DNA of 64,000 nt, taken from contig NZ_KI421513.1 of NCBI RefSeq assembly GCF_000473325.1, positions 2,365,217 through 2,429,216 on the forward strand. Reading direction: 5' to 3'. A program made the position numbers and the translations under genes. Origin of the DNA: Leisingera caerulea DSM 24564. Its GTDB lineage: Bacteria; Pseudomonadota; Alphaproteobacteria; Rhodobacterales; Rhodobacteraceae. The notes below the pieces were generated by a model. The model was not told where the DNA came from and made no database searches. It saw only the letters and a list, made by a program, of their open reading frames with translations. Shown here piece by piece: positions 52,254 to 59,950 of the stretch (position 1 is the stretch's first letter; each line of letters opens with the position of its first letter).

Positions 52254-53798
52254 ATGGTGGGCGCAGTCAGTGCGCCCGATCCGTTTCCAGAAACCCAGCC
52301 GGACCCGAATGACATGGCCGAAGCCGGACAGCTTTTCCTGCTGCAACCGCCTGCGGAGGGCGCGATGAAGCTGGCGGGGCGCCGGGGCGGCCTGCAAATC
52401 CGCAAGCAAAATAAGGGGAAGCTTGCGAAATTCACGGCTTGGGACTGCTTTGATGGCTCTGTCCGGTCCAGCGGCCGGCTGCTGGTGGAGCGCGGCAGCA
52501 AGCTGCACCTGCTGGGTCCTGGGTATGTGCTGACACAGTCCGCCAAACGCACGGGCAATTTCCTGCACGATCTGCGCGCCGGCCCGGTGCAGGACGCCTT
52601 GAGCGGCCTGTTTCCGCTGCGCTGCCTGCTGCCGGCGGCTTCGGGCCGGCTGGCGCGCAGGCGGTATCGGTTCACCTGGAAACAGGCAGGCCGCGGCGCC
52701 TTGTTCCGCTGGCATTTCTCTGGTGCCTTTGGATCAATTTCGCTGGTGGAAGTGCTGGCTGAGCCGGGAGAGCCGCGGGACGCAGCCGTGCAATTGCTGG
52801 CCGCCCTGGGGGCTGACCCTGCCGTTCCGGGAGCCCTCTATGCGCTGCTGGCGCCGGGCCGGACGGTGTACATGCTGAAACCGCCGGTTCCGCTGACGCC
52901 TGAACAGCCGGCGCTGGAGGCGGCGGCTGCGATCATCCGCTCCTGCCTTGGCGTGGCCCGGCAGAACGAGCCGGGCATTGCCGCGGACCACGATACTGAA
53001 TTCCTGCATGACTACCGGATTTCGCTCCGCCGCATCCGTTCGGTGCTGAGCCTGTTCAAAGGGGTGTTCACCACCCGGGACGCCGCGCGGCTGAAACAGG
53101 CGTTCTCCGGCCTGATGGACGCGACTGGGCGGTTGCGGGACCTGGATGTCTATCTGCTGCAGCGCGAAGGGTTCTATGCGCGGGTGCCGGAGCAGCTGCA
53201 CCCGGGGCTGGACGCGATGTTCAGGGCCTTCGAGGCTGAACGGCAGCAGGGCCACCAGAGGTTCGCCCAGTATCTGGCCGGCGCCCGGTACAAACGGCAG
53301 ATCATGGTGCTTCAGGCGGAATTCGCGGAAACGGCTGTGATCGCGCCGGGCCCGAAGGCCGGGCGCCCGGCGTTGCAATTGGCACAAAAGCTGATCTGGA
53401 AACGCTACAGCAAGGTCTGCCGGATCGCAGCGGGCATTACTGCGGACACGCCGGACAGCGAGGTGCATGAACTGCGCATCAACTGCAAAAAACTGCGCTA
53501 TCTGATGGAGCTGTTTGAACCCCTGTTTGAGAGCGCAGAGCTGAAAGCAGTTCTGAAGCCTTTGAAGAGGCTGCAGAATACGCTGGGGGATTTTAATGAC
53601 TGCTCCGTCCAGCAGGCGGCGTTGCTGAAGTTCGCAGGCAGTCCGGCGGCAACGCGGGAGATCGCGCTGAGCGCCGGAGCGCTGATAGCGGTACTGCACC
53701 AGAACCAGCGGGATGCGCGTGCAATGGTCGAGGAGAAGTTCCAAGCCTTCGACAGCCCGAAGACGCAAAGGCGGTTCCGGGACATGTTCTCCGGCTGA
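52254..53798 (+). CDS. CHAD domain-containing protein
   Basis: A 514-residue protein. The C-terminal half (about 220-500) is a CHAD domain, a helical bundle rich in conserved histidines and arginines that binds polyphosphate. DTEFLHDYRISLRRIRSVLSLFK, MDATGRLRDLDVYLLQ, VHELRINCKKLRYLMELF and LKRLQNTLGDFNDCSVQ are the two repeated signatures. The N-terminal 200 residues are not the CYTH (triphosphate tunnel) domain usually fused to CHAD, and are unassigned (LFLLQPPAEGAMKLAGRRG). Starts at 52254 or 52314 (MAEAGQLF) are possible; neither has a strong ribosome-binding site. It follows tRNA-Ser and converges with cobF. Confidence 0.85.
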   Translation: MVGAVSAPDPFPETQPDPNDMAEAGQLFLLQPPAEGAMKLAGRRGGLQIRKQNKGKLAKFTAWDCFDGSVRSSGRLLVERGSKLHLLGPGYVLTQSAKRTGNFLHDLRAGPVQDALSGLFPLRCLLPAASGRLARRRYRFTWKQAGRGALFRWHFSGAFGSISLVEVLAEPGEPRDAAVQLLAALGADPAVPGALYALLAPGRTVYMLKPPVPLTPEQPALEAAAAIIRSCLGVARQNEPGIAADHDTEFLHDYRISLRRIRSVLSLFKGVFTTRDAARLKQAFSGLMDATGRLRDLDVYLLQREGFYARVPEQLHPGLDAMFRAFEAERQQGHQRFAQYLAGARYKRQIMVLQAEFAETAVIAPGPKAGRPALQLAQKLIWKRYSKVCRIAAGITADTPDSEVHELRINCKKLRYLMELFEPLFESAELKAVLKPLKRLQNTLGDFNDCSVQQAALLKFAGSPAATREIALSAGALIAVLHQNQRDARAMVEEKFQAFDSPKTQRRFRDMFSG

Positions 53799-53807
53799 CC
53801 CCGCCTT

Positions 53808-54560
53808 TCACCGGCGCCGCAGCAGGTAGATATCCATGATCCAGCCATGCGCGGCCCGGGCCTCGGCGCGGGTTGCAATGATCTTGTCTGTCACTTCGGC
53901 CAGAGGGCCCGCGACCGAAATCTGGTTCTCCATCCCGGCATAGGCCGTCCAGAAGATCTCCACCCCCTGCGGGTCGATGGCCTGAAAGGAACACTCCCCG
54001 TCCAGCATGATCACCAGCGTATCGGCGCTGTCCGGCCAGCCGTTTTCACGCAGCTGGCGGCCGGTGGTGATGGTGAAGGGCGCGCCGATTTCGTTGACCG
54101 GGATGGCGTGGGCTGCAGTCAGCGCCTGGATCGAGGTGATGCCCGGGATCACCGTCAGCTGTATCTCAGCCAGCTTCTTCAGCCGCTCGGCAATCCGCAT
54201 GGTGCTGTCGTACAGCGACGGATCGCCCCAGACCAGGAACCCGGCCTTGCAGCCTTCGGGCAGGTTGGCGGTGATGGTCTGCCACCAGATCTCGGCGATG
54301 GCGTCGTGCCAGTCGTCCACCCGCTTGCGGTAGCTTTTGGTTGCCTCGTCGCGTACCGGCAGGGCGAATTCGACGATCTTCGGACCGTCACCCCGGATGG
54401 CCCGGTTGCAGATCTCGCGCCGCAGCCCTGCCAGGTCGTCCTTGCCCGCGCCCTTGTTGGGGATCAGGATCAGGTCCTGCGCGTTCAGCGCCTCAATCGC
54501 TTGCAGCGTCATGTGCTGCGGGTTGCCGGTGCCGATGCCGATCAGGGAAAGCTCAATCAT
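53808..54560 (-). CDS. cobF: Precorrin-6A synthase (deacetylating)
   Basis: A 250-residue tetrapyrrole methylase that methylates C-1 of precorrin-5 with loss of acetate, a step of the aerobic B12 pathway. It begins IELSLIGIGTGNPQHMTLQA (SAM-binding GxGxG-like loop) and has the GDPSLYDST motif of the family and VIPGITSIQALTAAHAI. The ATG at 54560 (MIELSL) is chosen over a frame 39 codons longer. It is the last gene of the riboswitch-led cbtB-cbtA unit, 73 bases after the His-rich protein gene, and is apart from the rest of the methyltransferases. Confidence 0.95.
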   Translation of the reverse strand: MIELSLIGIGTGNPQHMTLQAIEALNAQDLILIPNKGAGKDDLAGLRREICNRAIRGDGPKIVEFALPVRDEATKSYRKRVDDWHDAIAEIWWQTITANLPEGCKAGFLVWGDPSLYDSTMRIAERLKKLAEIQLTVIPGITSIQALTAAHAIPVNEIGAPFTITTGRQLRENGWPDSADTLVIMLDGECSFQAIDPQGVEIFWTAYAGMENQISVAGPLAEVTDKIIATRAEARAAHGWIMDIYLLRRR

Positions 54561-54633
54561 GACGGGGCCTTTCACATGAAAACACGGCCCCCTATGGAGC
54601 CGCGCCGTTGTCCTTGCAAGCCTGCAATTGCGG

Positions 54634-55137
54634 TCAGGAGCCTTCGCCGCCTGCCGGCACGGTGAGTATTGCCTCAACCGGCTGGTCCGCTACCAGCAGC
54701 GCGCCGTGGCTATTGGTGTTGAGCGAGACCTTCACCTCAGCCCCTTCGGGCAGCGAGGGGATGTGCATCCAGTTGGCGTAGAGGCGGGCGAGTTTCTCGC
54801 CGTTCACATAGACATGCGCATGGCCTTCGCCGTCCGCGTCCGCAGCGGAGGCGTTTTCCGGGGCAAAGCGGAAGTTCTGCGGTGTAACCTGCAGGTTCCA
54901 GCCGACCATCGGGTCCTTGTGCAGCTGGATGGCAACGCTGGGAGCGTCCGGGCCTGCGGGAAGGCTGACCGATTGGGAGTGGTCATGCGCTGCCATTCCG
55001 GCATGGCCGCCGCCGTGGTGCGCCGGGTCGCCGTGGTCGTGGCCGTCAAAGGTCACGCCATTGCCGGCCGCAATCACAAAGCCGATGCCGCCGCCGAACA
55101 CCAGTCCGATGGCAAAAAGAGCGAGAGAACGGGACAT
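54634..55137 (-). CDS. Histidine-rich exported protein of the cobalt/cobalamin unit
   Basis: A 167-residue protein with an N-terminal hydrophobic segment (MSRSLALFAIGLVFGGGIGF) acting as signal or anchor. A histidine/aspartate cluster follows (FDGHDHGDPAHHGGGHAG, with further AHDH), which looks made to bind metal. The C-terminal domain (WNLQVTPQNFRFAPENA, GHAHVYVNGEKLARLYANW) has a cupredoxin- or YHYH-like feel but no family I can name. GAGGATGA precedes the ATG at 55137. It lies between cbtA and cobF, under the cobalamin riboswitch, so a periplasmic cobalt-binding role is the natural inference. Confidence 0.75.
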   Translation of the reverse strand: MSRSLALFAIGLVFGGGIGFVIAAGNGVTFDGHDHGDPAHHGGGHAGMAAHDHSQSVSLPAGPDAPSVAIQLHKDPMVGWNLQVTPQNFRFAPENASAADADGEGHAHVYVNGEKLARLYANWMHIPSLPEGAEVKVSLNTNSHGALLVADQPVEAILTVPAGGEGS

Positions 55138-55152
55138 CTTGTCATCCTCTGG

Positions 55153-55186
55153 AAAAAGAATGCCCCGCCGGTTCGGGCCGGCGGGG
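55153..55186 (-). terminator. Hairpin with T-run between cbtA and the His-rich gene
   Basis: CCCCGCCGG (55163-55171) pairs with CCGGCGGGG (55178-55186), loop of six. On the minus strand the stem is followed after a few bases by TTCTTTTTCC. This may be an internal terminator that lowers expression of the His-rich gene and cobF relative to cbtBA. Confidence 0.6.
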
Positions 55187-55201
55187 AGTGACTGCGCGGG
55201 C

Positions 55202-55900
55202 TTAGGCTGCGGCGTGTTCGCGCTTGCCTTCAGCCTGCCAGAAGTAGCCGGTAAAGGCGCCCAGCAGCACCCAGGCGGCCATGCCGATGCCAAAGGCGCG
55301 GGCGGCAAACAGCGCGCCGATCTCGGTCGGAACCGGTCCGGAGAAGCTCTCCGGCTCAGGCGCGCCGACGATATGCGGACCCATCAGCAGGAGCGCCGCG
55401 ATCAGGTAGCTCACCAGGTTGCCGCCAAAGGCGATCAGCCACATGGCCACCCCAGCAGCCGCAACAGTGATCGTCCACCAGATCTGGCGCGCGCCGATGT
55501 CCGCGGCGGCCACACCCGGCACTTCCGGCGCCAGCGACAGGCCGGGTGCAAAGTGGAAGGTGATGAAACCCGCGAGCCCCCACAAGAGGCCGGTGCGCGC
55601 GTTGATCTCATGGCCCTGGCGCTCAGCCACCGACATCAGTGCTGCCATCACCAGCGCATAGCCGGTGTAGGTCAGCATGGTGAAGATGATGCTGAGGCCA
55701 TCGCGCATGGGCTCAGCGAACAGGCCGGGCAGGTCGGGATGGGCCGTTACGGGGTCAGCGCCGAAATGCACTAGGTCGCCGCCCTCGTAAAGTTCGGCGT
55801 GGAGCAGCACGGGCTGCACGAAATACAGCTGCAGCAGGGCGGTAATCAACCCTGCTGCAGCACCAGCGAACAGGCCGCTGGTCAGAATGCGACTGAACAT
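55202..55900 (-). CDS. cbtA: CbtA family cobalt transporter subunit
   Basis: A 232-residue membrane protein of the CbtA family, a predicted B12-regulated cobalt transporter subunit. It has about five to six helices: FSRILTSGLFAGAAAGLITALLQ at the N terminus, GYALVMAALMSVAERQGHEI, GLLWGLAGFITFHFAPGLSLAPEVPG (the family core) and DIGARQIWWTITVAAAGVAMWL. The start at 55900 (MFSRIL) is the family start and lies 4 bases after the cbtB stop. The pair cbtB-cbtA under a cobalamin riboswitch is the known arrangement. Confidence 0.93.
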   Translation of the reverse strand: MFSRILTSGLFAGAAAGLITALLQLYFVQPVLLHAELYEGGDLVHFGADPVTAHPDLPGLFAEPMRDGLSIIFTMLTYTGYALVMAALMSVAERQGHEINARTGLLWGLAGFITFHFAPGLSLAPEVPGVAAADIGARQIWWTITVAAAGVAMWLIAFGGNLVSYLIAALLLMGPHIVGAPEPESFSGPVPTEIGALFAARAFGIGMAAWVLLGAFTGYFWQAEGKREHAAA

Positions 55901-55904
55901 GGCC

Positions 55905-56075
55905 TTAGTGGCAGGGGAAGCCAGTTGCGTGGCGCACGTCATGCGCGGCGTCGTGCAGGGCAGATGCCTGAACATGGCCGGTCAGCGTGATGATCCCCAG
56001 CCCCAGAACCACGGCAAACAGTGCCGGAAGCACAGTGGAGCCAGCGGCGGAAGCCTTAAGTGTTTTGGTCGTCAT
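55905..56075 (-). CDS. cbtB: CbtB family cobalt transporter subunit
   Basis: A 56-residue protein read directly from the minus strand, beginning MTTKTLKASAAGSTVLPALF. It has one transmembrane helix (about residues 15-33) and a C-terminal histidine-rich tail, SALHDAAHDVRHATGFPCH. This is the typical CbtB pattern, a single helix plus His motif partnering CbtA in cobalt uptake. AAGGAGG lies 8-14 bases before the ATG. The gene begins just downstream of the cobalamin riboswitch and ends 4 bases before cbtA. Confidence 0.92.
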   Translation of the reverse strand: MTTKTLKASAAGSTVLPALFAVVLGLGIITLTGHVQASALHDAAHDVRHATGFPCH

Positions 56076-56111
56076 TTGTCGTCCTCCTTACCGTCACACC
56101 CGACGGCATAA

Positions 56112-56305
56112 GTTGTGTCCATTCACACGGCCGGTCTCCTGACTCGCGGGTCGCTGCTGCCATCCTCCTTCCCGGCCTTGGCCAGTGGATATTGGAAGGC
56201 CGCTCGCCGCTCACAGTCGCGGGGGCGGTTGAGGCTTCGGTGCCGCAATTTGGTCCACCGTCCTCATTCCCGTTTCAGTCCCAGTGCTTAGGCACTATCA
56301 GACAC
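56112..56305 (-). promoter_or_regulatory. Cobalamin riboswitch upstream of cbtB
   Basis: On the minus strand this leader carries the conserved blocks of the cobalamin aptamer in order. These are GAAACGGGAA-type sequence near 56275, CCCCCGCGACTGTGA (56225-56211) and, near the 3' end, the B12 box GAGTCAGGAGACCGGCC (56145-56129). It ends about 35 bases before cbtB. Binding of adenosylcobalamin should lower expression of cbtB-cbtA and followers, probably by hiding the ribosome-binding site, since no clear terminator follows. The outer limits are approximate. Confidence 0.93.
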
Positions 56306-56394
56306 CGTATCGGATTGTTTTGCCCCGTGCGGCTGAGTCTGGTCAAGGACGAAACCGCCAATCCGGAGTGCTTCAGCGTCATAGGGCAGGCGGA

Positions 56395-56730
56395 TCAGCC
56401 CATGCCGGCTGGAATGCGGGCAATCGCCTTGAACCGCAGGCGGCCCAGCGGGCGGGCATCGGCAATGCTGCCGTCCGGACTCTCCGCATAGATCCGCAGG
56501 AAGGTCAGAATGTCCGGCAGGTCCGCTGCGGTGATCTCTCCGAACAGATAGGCGGTCTTGCCGCTCTGGCGCACCGCCAGAGTTTGCGGCCGCTTGCAGC
56601 CGGACATGCAGTCCACCTGCTGCAGCCTTGCCTGCACCCCGGCCGCCTCCAGCGCTGCGGCGACCTGCACTGGCAGGGCGGGGTCCGCGTCGCGGCAGGT
56701 GCGGCACAGGGTGACGGTGGGCGGGGTCAT
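56395..56730 (-). CDS. DUF1636 family metal-binding protein
   Basis: A 111-residue protein with CRTCRD near the N terminus and CMSGCKRP in the middle, a four-cysteine layout like thioredoxin-fold 2Fe-2S ferredoxins. This is the DUF1636 family, found in alphaproteobacterial cobalamin clusters; its role is not known, and metal or cluster binding is suspected. It overlaps cobA by 4 bp and ends the cobL-cobE-cobM-cobB-cobA run just before the riboswitch of the next unit. Confidence 0.9.
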   Translation of the reverse strand: MTPPTVTLCRTCRDADPALPVQVAAALEAAGVQARLQQVDCMSGCKRPQTLAVRQSGKTAYLFGEITAADLPDILTFLRIYAESPDGSIADARPLGRLRFKAIARIPAGMG

Positions 56731-57461
56731 GCGCCGGGCATGTCCTGATCCGCCAGCGGGCCGTACAGGATCAGCACCGGCGCCTTGGTCTCCATTGCGC
56801 GCAGAACGGACGGCAGCTCACCCACCGTGTGGCAGAACAGTTTCTGCTCCGGCGTCGAGACCCCCTGCGCCACCAGCGCGTGGGTTTCTTCGGGCAGGCC
56901 CGCCTCCATCAGCTTTTCCGCCAGCGCGGCAAAGGTGCTTTTGCCCATGTAGACCACGGTGGTGGCGTGCGGGTCGGCCAGCGCTGCCATGTTCAAATCG
57001 TCCGGCAGCCCGCCGGTCACGTCATGGCCGGTGATGAACTGCAGCCGCCGCGCTGTCAGCCGCCGGGTCAGCGGGATGTTCGCGGCCGCCGCCGCTGCTG
57101 AGGCCGCAGTGACGCCAGGCACGATCTCAAATCCGATGCCGGCCGCGCGCAATGCGGTGATCTCTTCCTCAAGGCGTCCGAAGACGCCGGAATCCCCGGA
57201 TTTCAGCCGCACCACATTCAGGCCGCTTTGGGCATAGTCGACCAGCAGCTGGCTCACATGGTCCTGCTTGGGCGAGGGGCGGCCAGCCCGCTTGCCGACG
57301 CCCACCAGATCGGCATCCGCGCGGGCATGGCTCAGGATCGGGCCGGACGACAGGTCGTCAAACAGGATTGCATCCGCCGCCTCCAGCCGCTTCACCGCCT
57401 TGACGGTCAAGAGCTCGGGGTCGCCGGGGCCGGAGGACACAAAGCTCACGAAACCGCTCAT
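56727..57461 (-). CDS. cobA: Uroporphyrinogen-III C-methyltransferase
   Basis: A 244-residue SUMT that methylates uroporphyrinogen III at C-2 and C-7 to precorrin-2, the entry to B12 and sirohaem. Visible are FVSSGPGDPELLTVKAVKRLE (SAM loop), ADAILFDDL, VRLKSGDSGVFGRLEEEI (GD motif), EIVPGVTAASAAAA and LTRRLTARRLQFITGH. It is SUMT only, not a CysG fusion. It overlaps cobB and the DUF1636 gene by 4 bp each. Confidence 0.95.
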   Translation of the reverse strand: MSGFVSFVSSGPGDPELLTVKAVKRLEAADAILFDDLSSGPILSHARADADLVGVGKRAGRPSPKQDHVSQLLVDYAQSGLNVVRLKSGDSGVFGRLEEEITALRAAGIGFEIVPGVTAASAAAAAANIPLTRRLTARRLQFITGHDVTGGLPDDLNMAALADPHATTVVYMGKSTFAALAEKLMEAGLPEETHALVAQGVSTPEQKLFCHTVGELPSVLRAMETKAPVLILYGPLADQDMPGA

Positions 57462-58777
57462 GCATGCTCTCCCGTGATCAGGTGGAAGAAGGTGCCGGTC
57501 ACATTGCCCTTGATCGAGCCGGTCTCCGGCACAGGGTTGCCGTCGGCATCCATGACGTTTGCCAGCGGCGCGTCGGGTTCTTCCAGAATGGTGGAGTAGT
57601 GGAATTCATGGCCGCGCAGCGCAGTGCCCGCGCCAAAGCCCGGCATCCCTGCCTGCAGAATGGCGCGGCGGTAGCCGAGGTGGAACTTGCGCTTCTCGTA
57701 GGAGGTCACGAGGCCCAGAAGGCCCAGCATCTGGTGGCGGTTGCCTGCCTTGTCGATAAGCGCCTCGCCCAGGGCCATATAGCCGCCGCATTCGCCATGC
57801 ACCGGCTTGGTCTCGGCATGCTTCTGCACGCCTGCGCGGAAGGTTTCCGCAGCGGCCAGCGTGCCGCCGTGTAGCTCTGGGTAGCCGCCGGGCAGCCAGA
57901 CCAGATCGGCATCTGCTGCCGGCGCCTCATCCGCCAGCGGCGAGAACGGCAGGATCTCGGCTCCGGCTGCGCGCCAGCCGCTCAGCAAATGCGGATAGGT
58001 GAAGGAAAACGCCGCATCCCGTGCCAGCGCGATCCGCTGCGCGGGCGGTGCCGGAAGGCTGGCCGGGGCAGGAGCCTGGCCCGCCAGAGCGGCGGCCTTG
58101 ATCGCCTCCAGATCCACATGTTCGCGCAGGAAGGAAGCATAGCCTGCGATGGCGGCTTCCAGATCCGGATGTTCCACCGCCTGGATCAGGCCCAGATGCC
58201 GTTCCGGCAAGGCCAGATCGCCGCGCCGGGGCAGGGAGCCGAGGACCTTGATCCCGGCCTTCTCCATGCCAAGGCGCGTCAGCCGTTCATGGCGCGGGCT
58301 CGCGACGCGGTTCAGGATCACCCCGGCAAAGGGCAGTTCCGGGTCATAATTCTTGAACCCCAGCGCGGTGGCCGCGGCAGACTGCGCTTGACCGCCCACA
58401 TCGACGACCAGCACAACCGGCCAGCCCATGCGCTTGGCGGTCTCGGCAGAGGAGCCAAAGCCCGACTGGCCGCGCGTTGCCACGCCGTCGTAAAGACCCA
58501 TGGAGCCTTCGCCGACGCAGATTTCCGCACCCGCAGATTGGGCAGTGACCGCATCCAGCAGCCCGCCGTCCATCGCCCAGGTGTCCAGGTTGAAACTGGG
58601 GCGCTTAGCTGCTGCCAAGTGAAATGCCGGGTCGATATAGTCCGGCCCGCTCTTGTAGGGCTGAACGGTCAGCCCCTCCTCGGCCAGTGCCCGCAGGAGG
58701 CCCAGCATCACGGTGGTCTTGCCGGTGCCCGAGGAGGGCGCTGAGATCATCAGTCCGGGAGGGTTCAAGTTTGTCAT
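57458..58777 (-). CDS. cobB: Cobyrinic acid a,c-diamide synthase
   Basis: A 439-residue amidotransferase that makes (hydrogeno)byrinic acid a,c-diamide from glutamine and ATP. It has the N-terminal P-loop LMISAPSSGTGKTTVMLGLLRAL, a DTBS-like ATPase domain (YKSGPDYIDPAFH, LVVDVGGQAQ, ILNRVASPRH) and a C-terminal glutaminase domain with the nucleophile in HGECGGYMALGEAL and the closing GHEFHYS. The start at 58777 (MTNLNPPG) is preferred; the longer frame is antisense-like filler from the cobM tail. Four bases separate it from cobM. Confidence 0.96.
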   Translation of the reverse strand: MTNLNPPGLMISAPSSGTGKTTVMLGLLRALAEEGLTVQPYKSGPDYIDPAFHLAAAKRPSFNLDTWAMDGGLLDAVTAQSAGAEICVGEGSMGLYDGVATRGQSGFGSSAETAKRMGWPVVLVVDVGGQAQSAAATALGFKNYDPELPFAGVILNRVASPRHERLTRLGMEKAGIKVLGSLPRRGDLALPERHLGLIQAVEHPDLEAAIAGYASFLREHVDLEAIKAAALAGQAPAPASLPAPPAQRIALARDAAFSFTYPHLLSGWRAAGAEILPFSPLADEAPAADADLVWLPGGYPELHGGTLAAAETFRAGVQKHAETKPVHGECGGYMALGEALIDKAGNRHQMLGLLGLVTSYEKRKFHLGYRRAILQAGMPGFGAGTALRGHEFHYSTILEEPDAPLANVMDADGNPVPETGSIKGNVTGTFFHLITGEHA

Positions 58778-58781
58778 GGCC

Positions 58782-59576
58782 TTAATCGTCCCCATGGTTC
58801 CAGCTCGACCACGGGCTGTTGGCGCTTTGCGGCCGGTAGCGGCGGTCGTAGTCGGTGGAGTACAGGCAGCTTTCGTCAAAGCCTTCTCCCTTCAGCACCG
58901 GTCCCACCAGGATCAGCGCGGTGCGGGAGATTTTCTCGTCGAGCGAGTCCTTCAGTGTCTCCAAAGTGGCCCGGATAATCTGCTGGTCCGGCCAGCTGGC
59001 GCGGTAGACCACCGCCACCGGACAGTCGGCACCGTAATGCGGGGTGAGGCTGTCCACCACATGGTCCAGATTGCCGATCGACAGGTGGATCGCCAGCGTG
59101 GCGCCGGTCTTGGCAAAATTCTCCAGCGACTCGCCTGCAGGCATCGAGGACGCGCGGCCCGGCGTGCGGGTCAGCACCACAGACTGGCCCAGGCCCGGCA
59201 AGGTCAGCTCGGTCCCCAGCGCGGCAGCCGCAGCAGCAAAGGAAGGCACGCCGGGGGTCACGGACACGGGAATGCCCTCGGCCTTCAGGCGGCGGAGCTG
59301 CTCACCCATGGCAGACCAGACTGACAGGTCGCCGGAGTGCAGCCGGGCAACGTCTTGACCGGCTTCATGCGCGGCCTTGATTTCTGCCACGATGGCCTCC
59401 AGATCCATCGCCGCGGTGTTCACGATCTTTGCGTCCGCAGGGCAGTGGCTCAGGATTTCCTCTGGCACCAGTGAGCCCGCGTACAGGCACACCGGGCAGG
59501 AGGCGATGATGTCGCGCCCGCGCAGGGTCAGAAGGTCGGCAGCGCCCGGTCCGGCGCCAATGAAGTGAACGGTCAT
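58782..59576 (-). CDS. cobM: Precorrin-4 C(11)-methyltransferase
   Basis: A 264-residue tetrapyrrole methylase adding the C-11 methyl group to precorrin-4. It has [35 protein letters not shown] (the CobM/CbiF signature), [35 protein letters not shown] and [14 protein letters not shown]. Length is normal. Its ATG overlaps the cobE stop by 4 bp, and it precedes cobB. Confidence 0.96.
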   Translation of the reverse strand: MTVHFIGAGPGAADLLTLRGRDIIASCPVCLYAGSLVPEEILSHCPADAKIVNTAAMDLEAIVAEIKAAHEAGQDVARLHSGDLSVWSAMGEQLRRLKAEGIPVSVTPGVPSFAAAAAALGTELTLPGLGQSVVLTRTPGRASSMPAGESLENFAKTGATLAIHLSIGNLDHVVDSLTPHYGADCPVAVVYRASWPDQQIIRATLETLKDSLDEKISRTALILVGPVLKGEGFDESCLYSTDYDRRYRPQSANSPWSSWNHGDD

Positions 59577-59950
59577 GGCTCAAGTCTTTCTGCTATGGCC
59601 GCGGTGGCAAGCCCATCCGCGGTGACAACTCTGGGGACAAGCAGGCGCGCGTGTGCACCCGGCACCCCGTGGCGCGCGCCCGCCAGCGCCGCGGCTTCCG
59701 CCAGCGAGCCGGTACCGAACCGCGCCTTGATCCGGGGAGAGCAGGTCAGCGTCTGCTCCCCGGCAATATCCTGTTCCTGCAGCGCAATCACCGGCAGCCC
59801 GGTGGCACGCGCAAACGCCTGCATAGCAGGCGCTTCGGCTTTCTCCGCGATGGAGGCCAGAGCATCGGCCTGCACGCCGGTCAGCGCGAGCGCTGCCTGC
59901 AGATCTGCTGCCGTTGCGGCGCCGCGAAATCCGATGCCTGCTACGATCAT
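59573..59950 (-). CDS. cobE: Cobalamin biosynthesis protein CobE
   Basis: A 125-residue protein of the CobE family (related to the C-terminal part of CbiG): [21 protein letters not shown] at the N terminus and [13 protein letters not shown], then [21 protein letters not shown]. Its exact biochemical role in the aerobic pathway is unclear. The start at 59950 overlaps the cobL stop by 4 bp; a longer frame begins inside cobL. It overlaps cobM by 4 bp. Confidence 0.92.
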   Translation of the reverse strand: MIVAGIGFRGAATAADLQAALALTGVQADALASIAEKAEAPAMQAFARATGLPVIALQEQDIAGEQTLTCSPRIKARFGTGSLAEAAALAGARHGVPGAHARLLVPRVVTADGLATAAIAERLEP

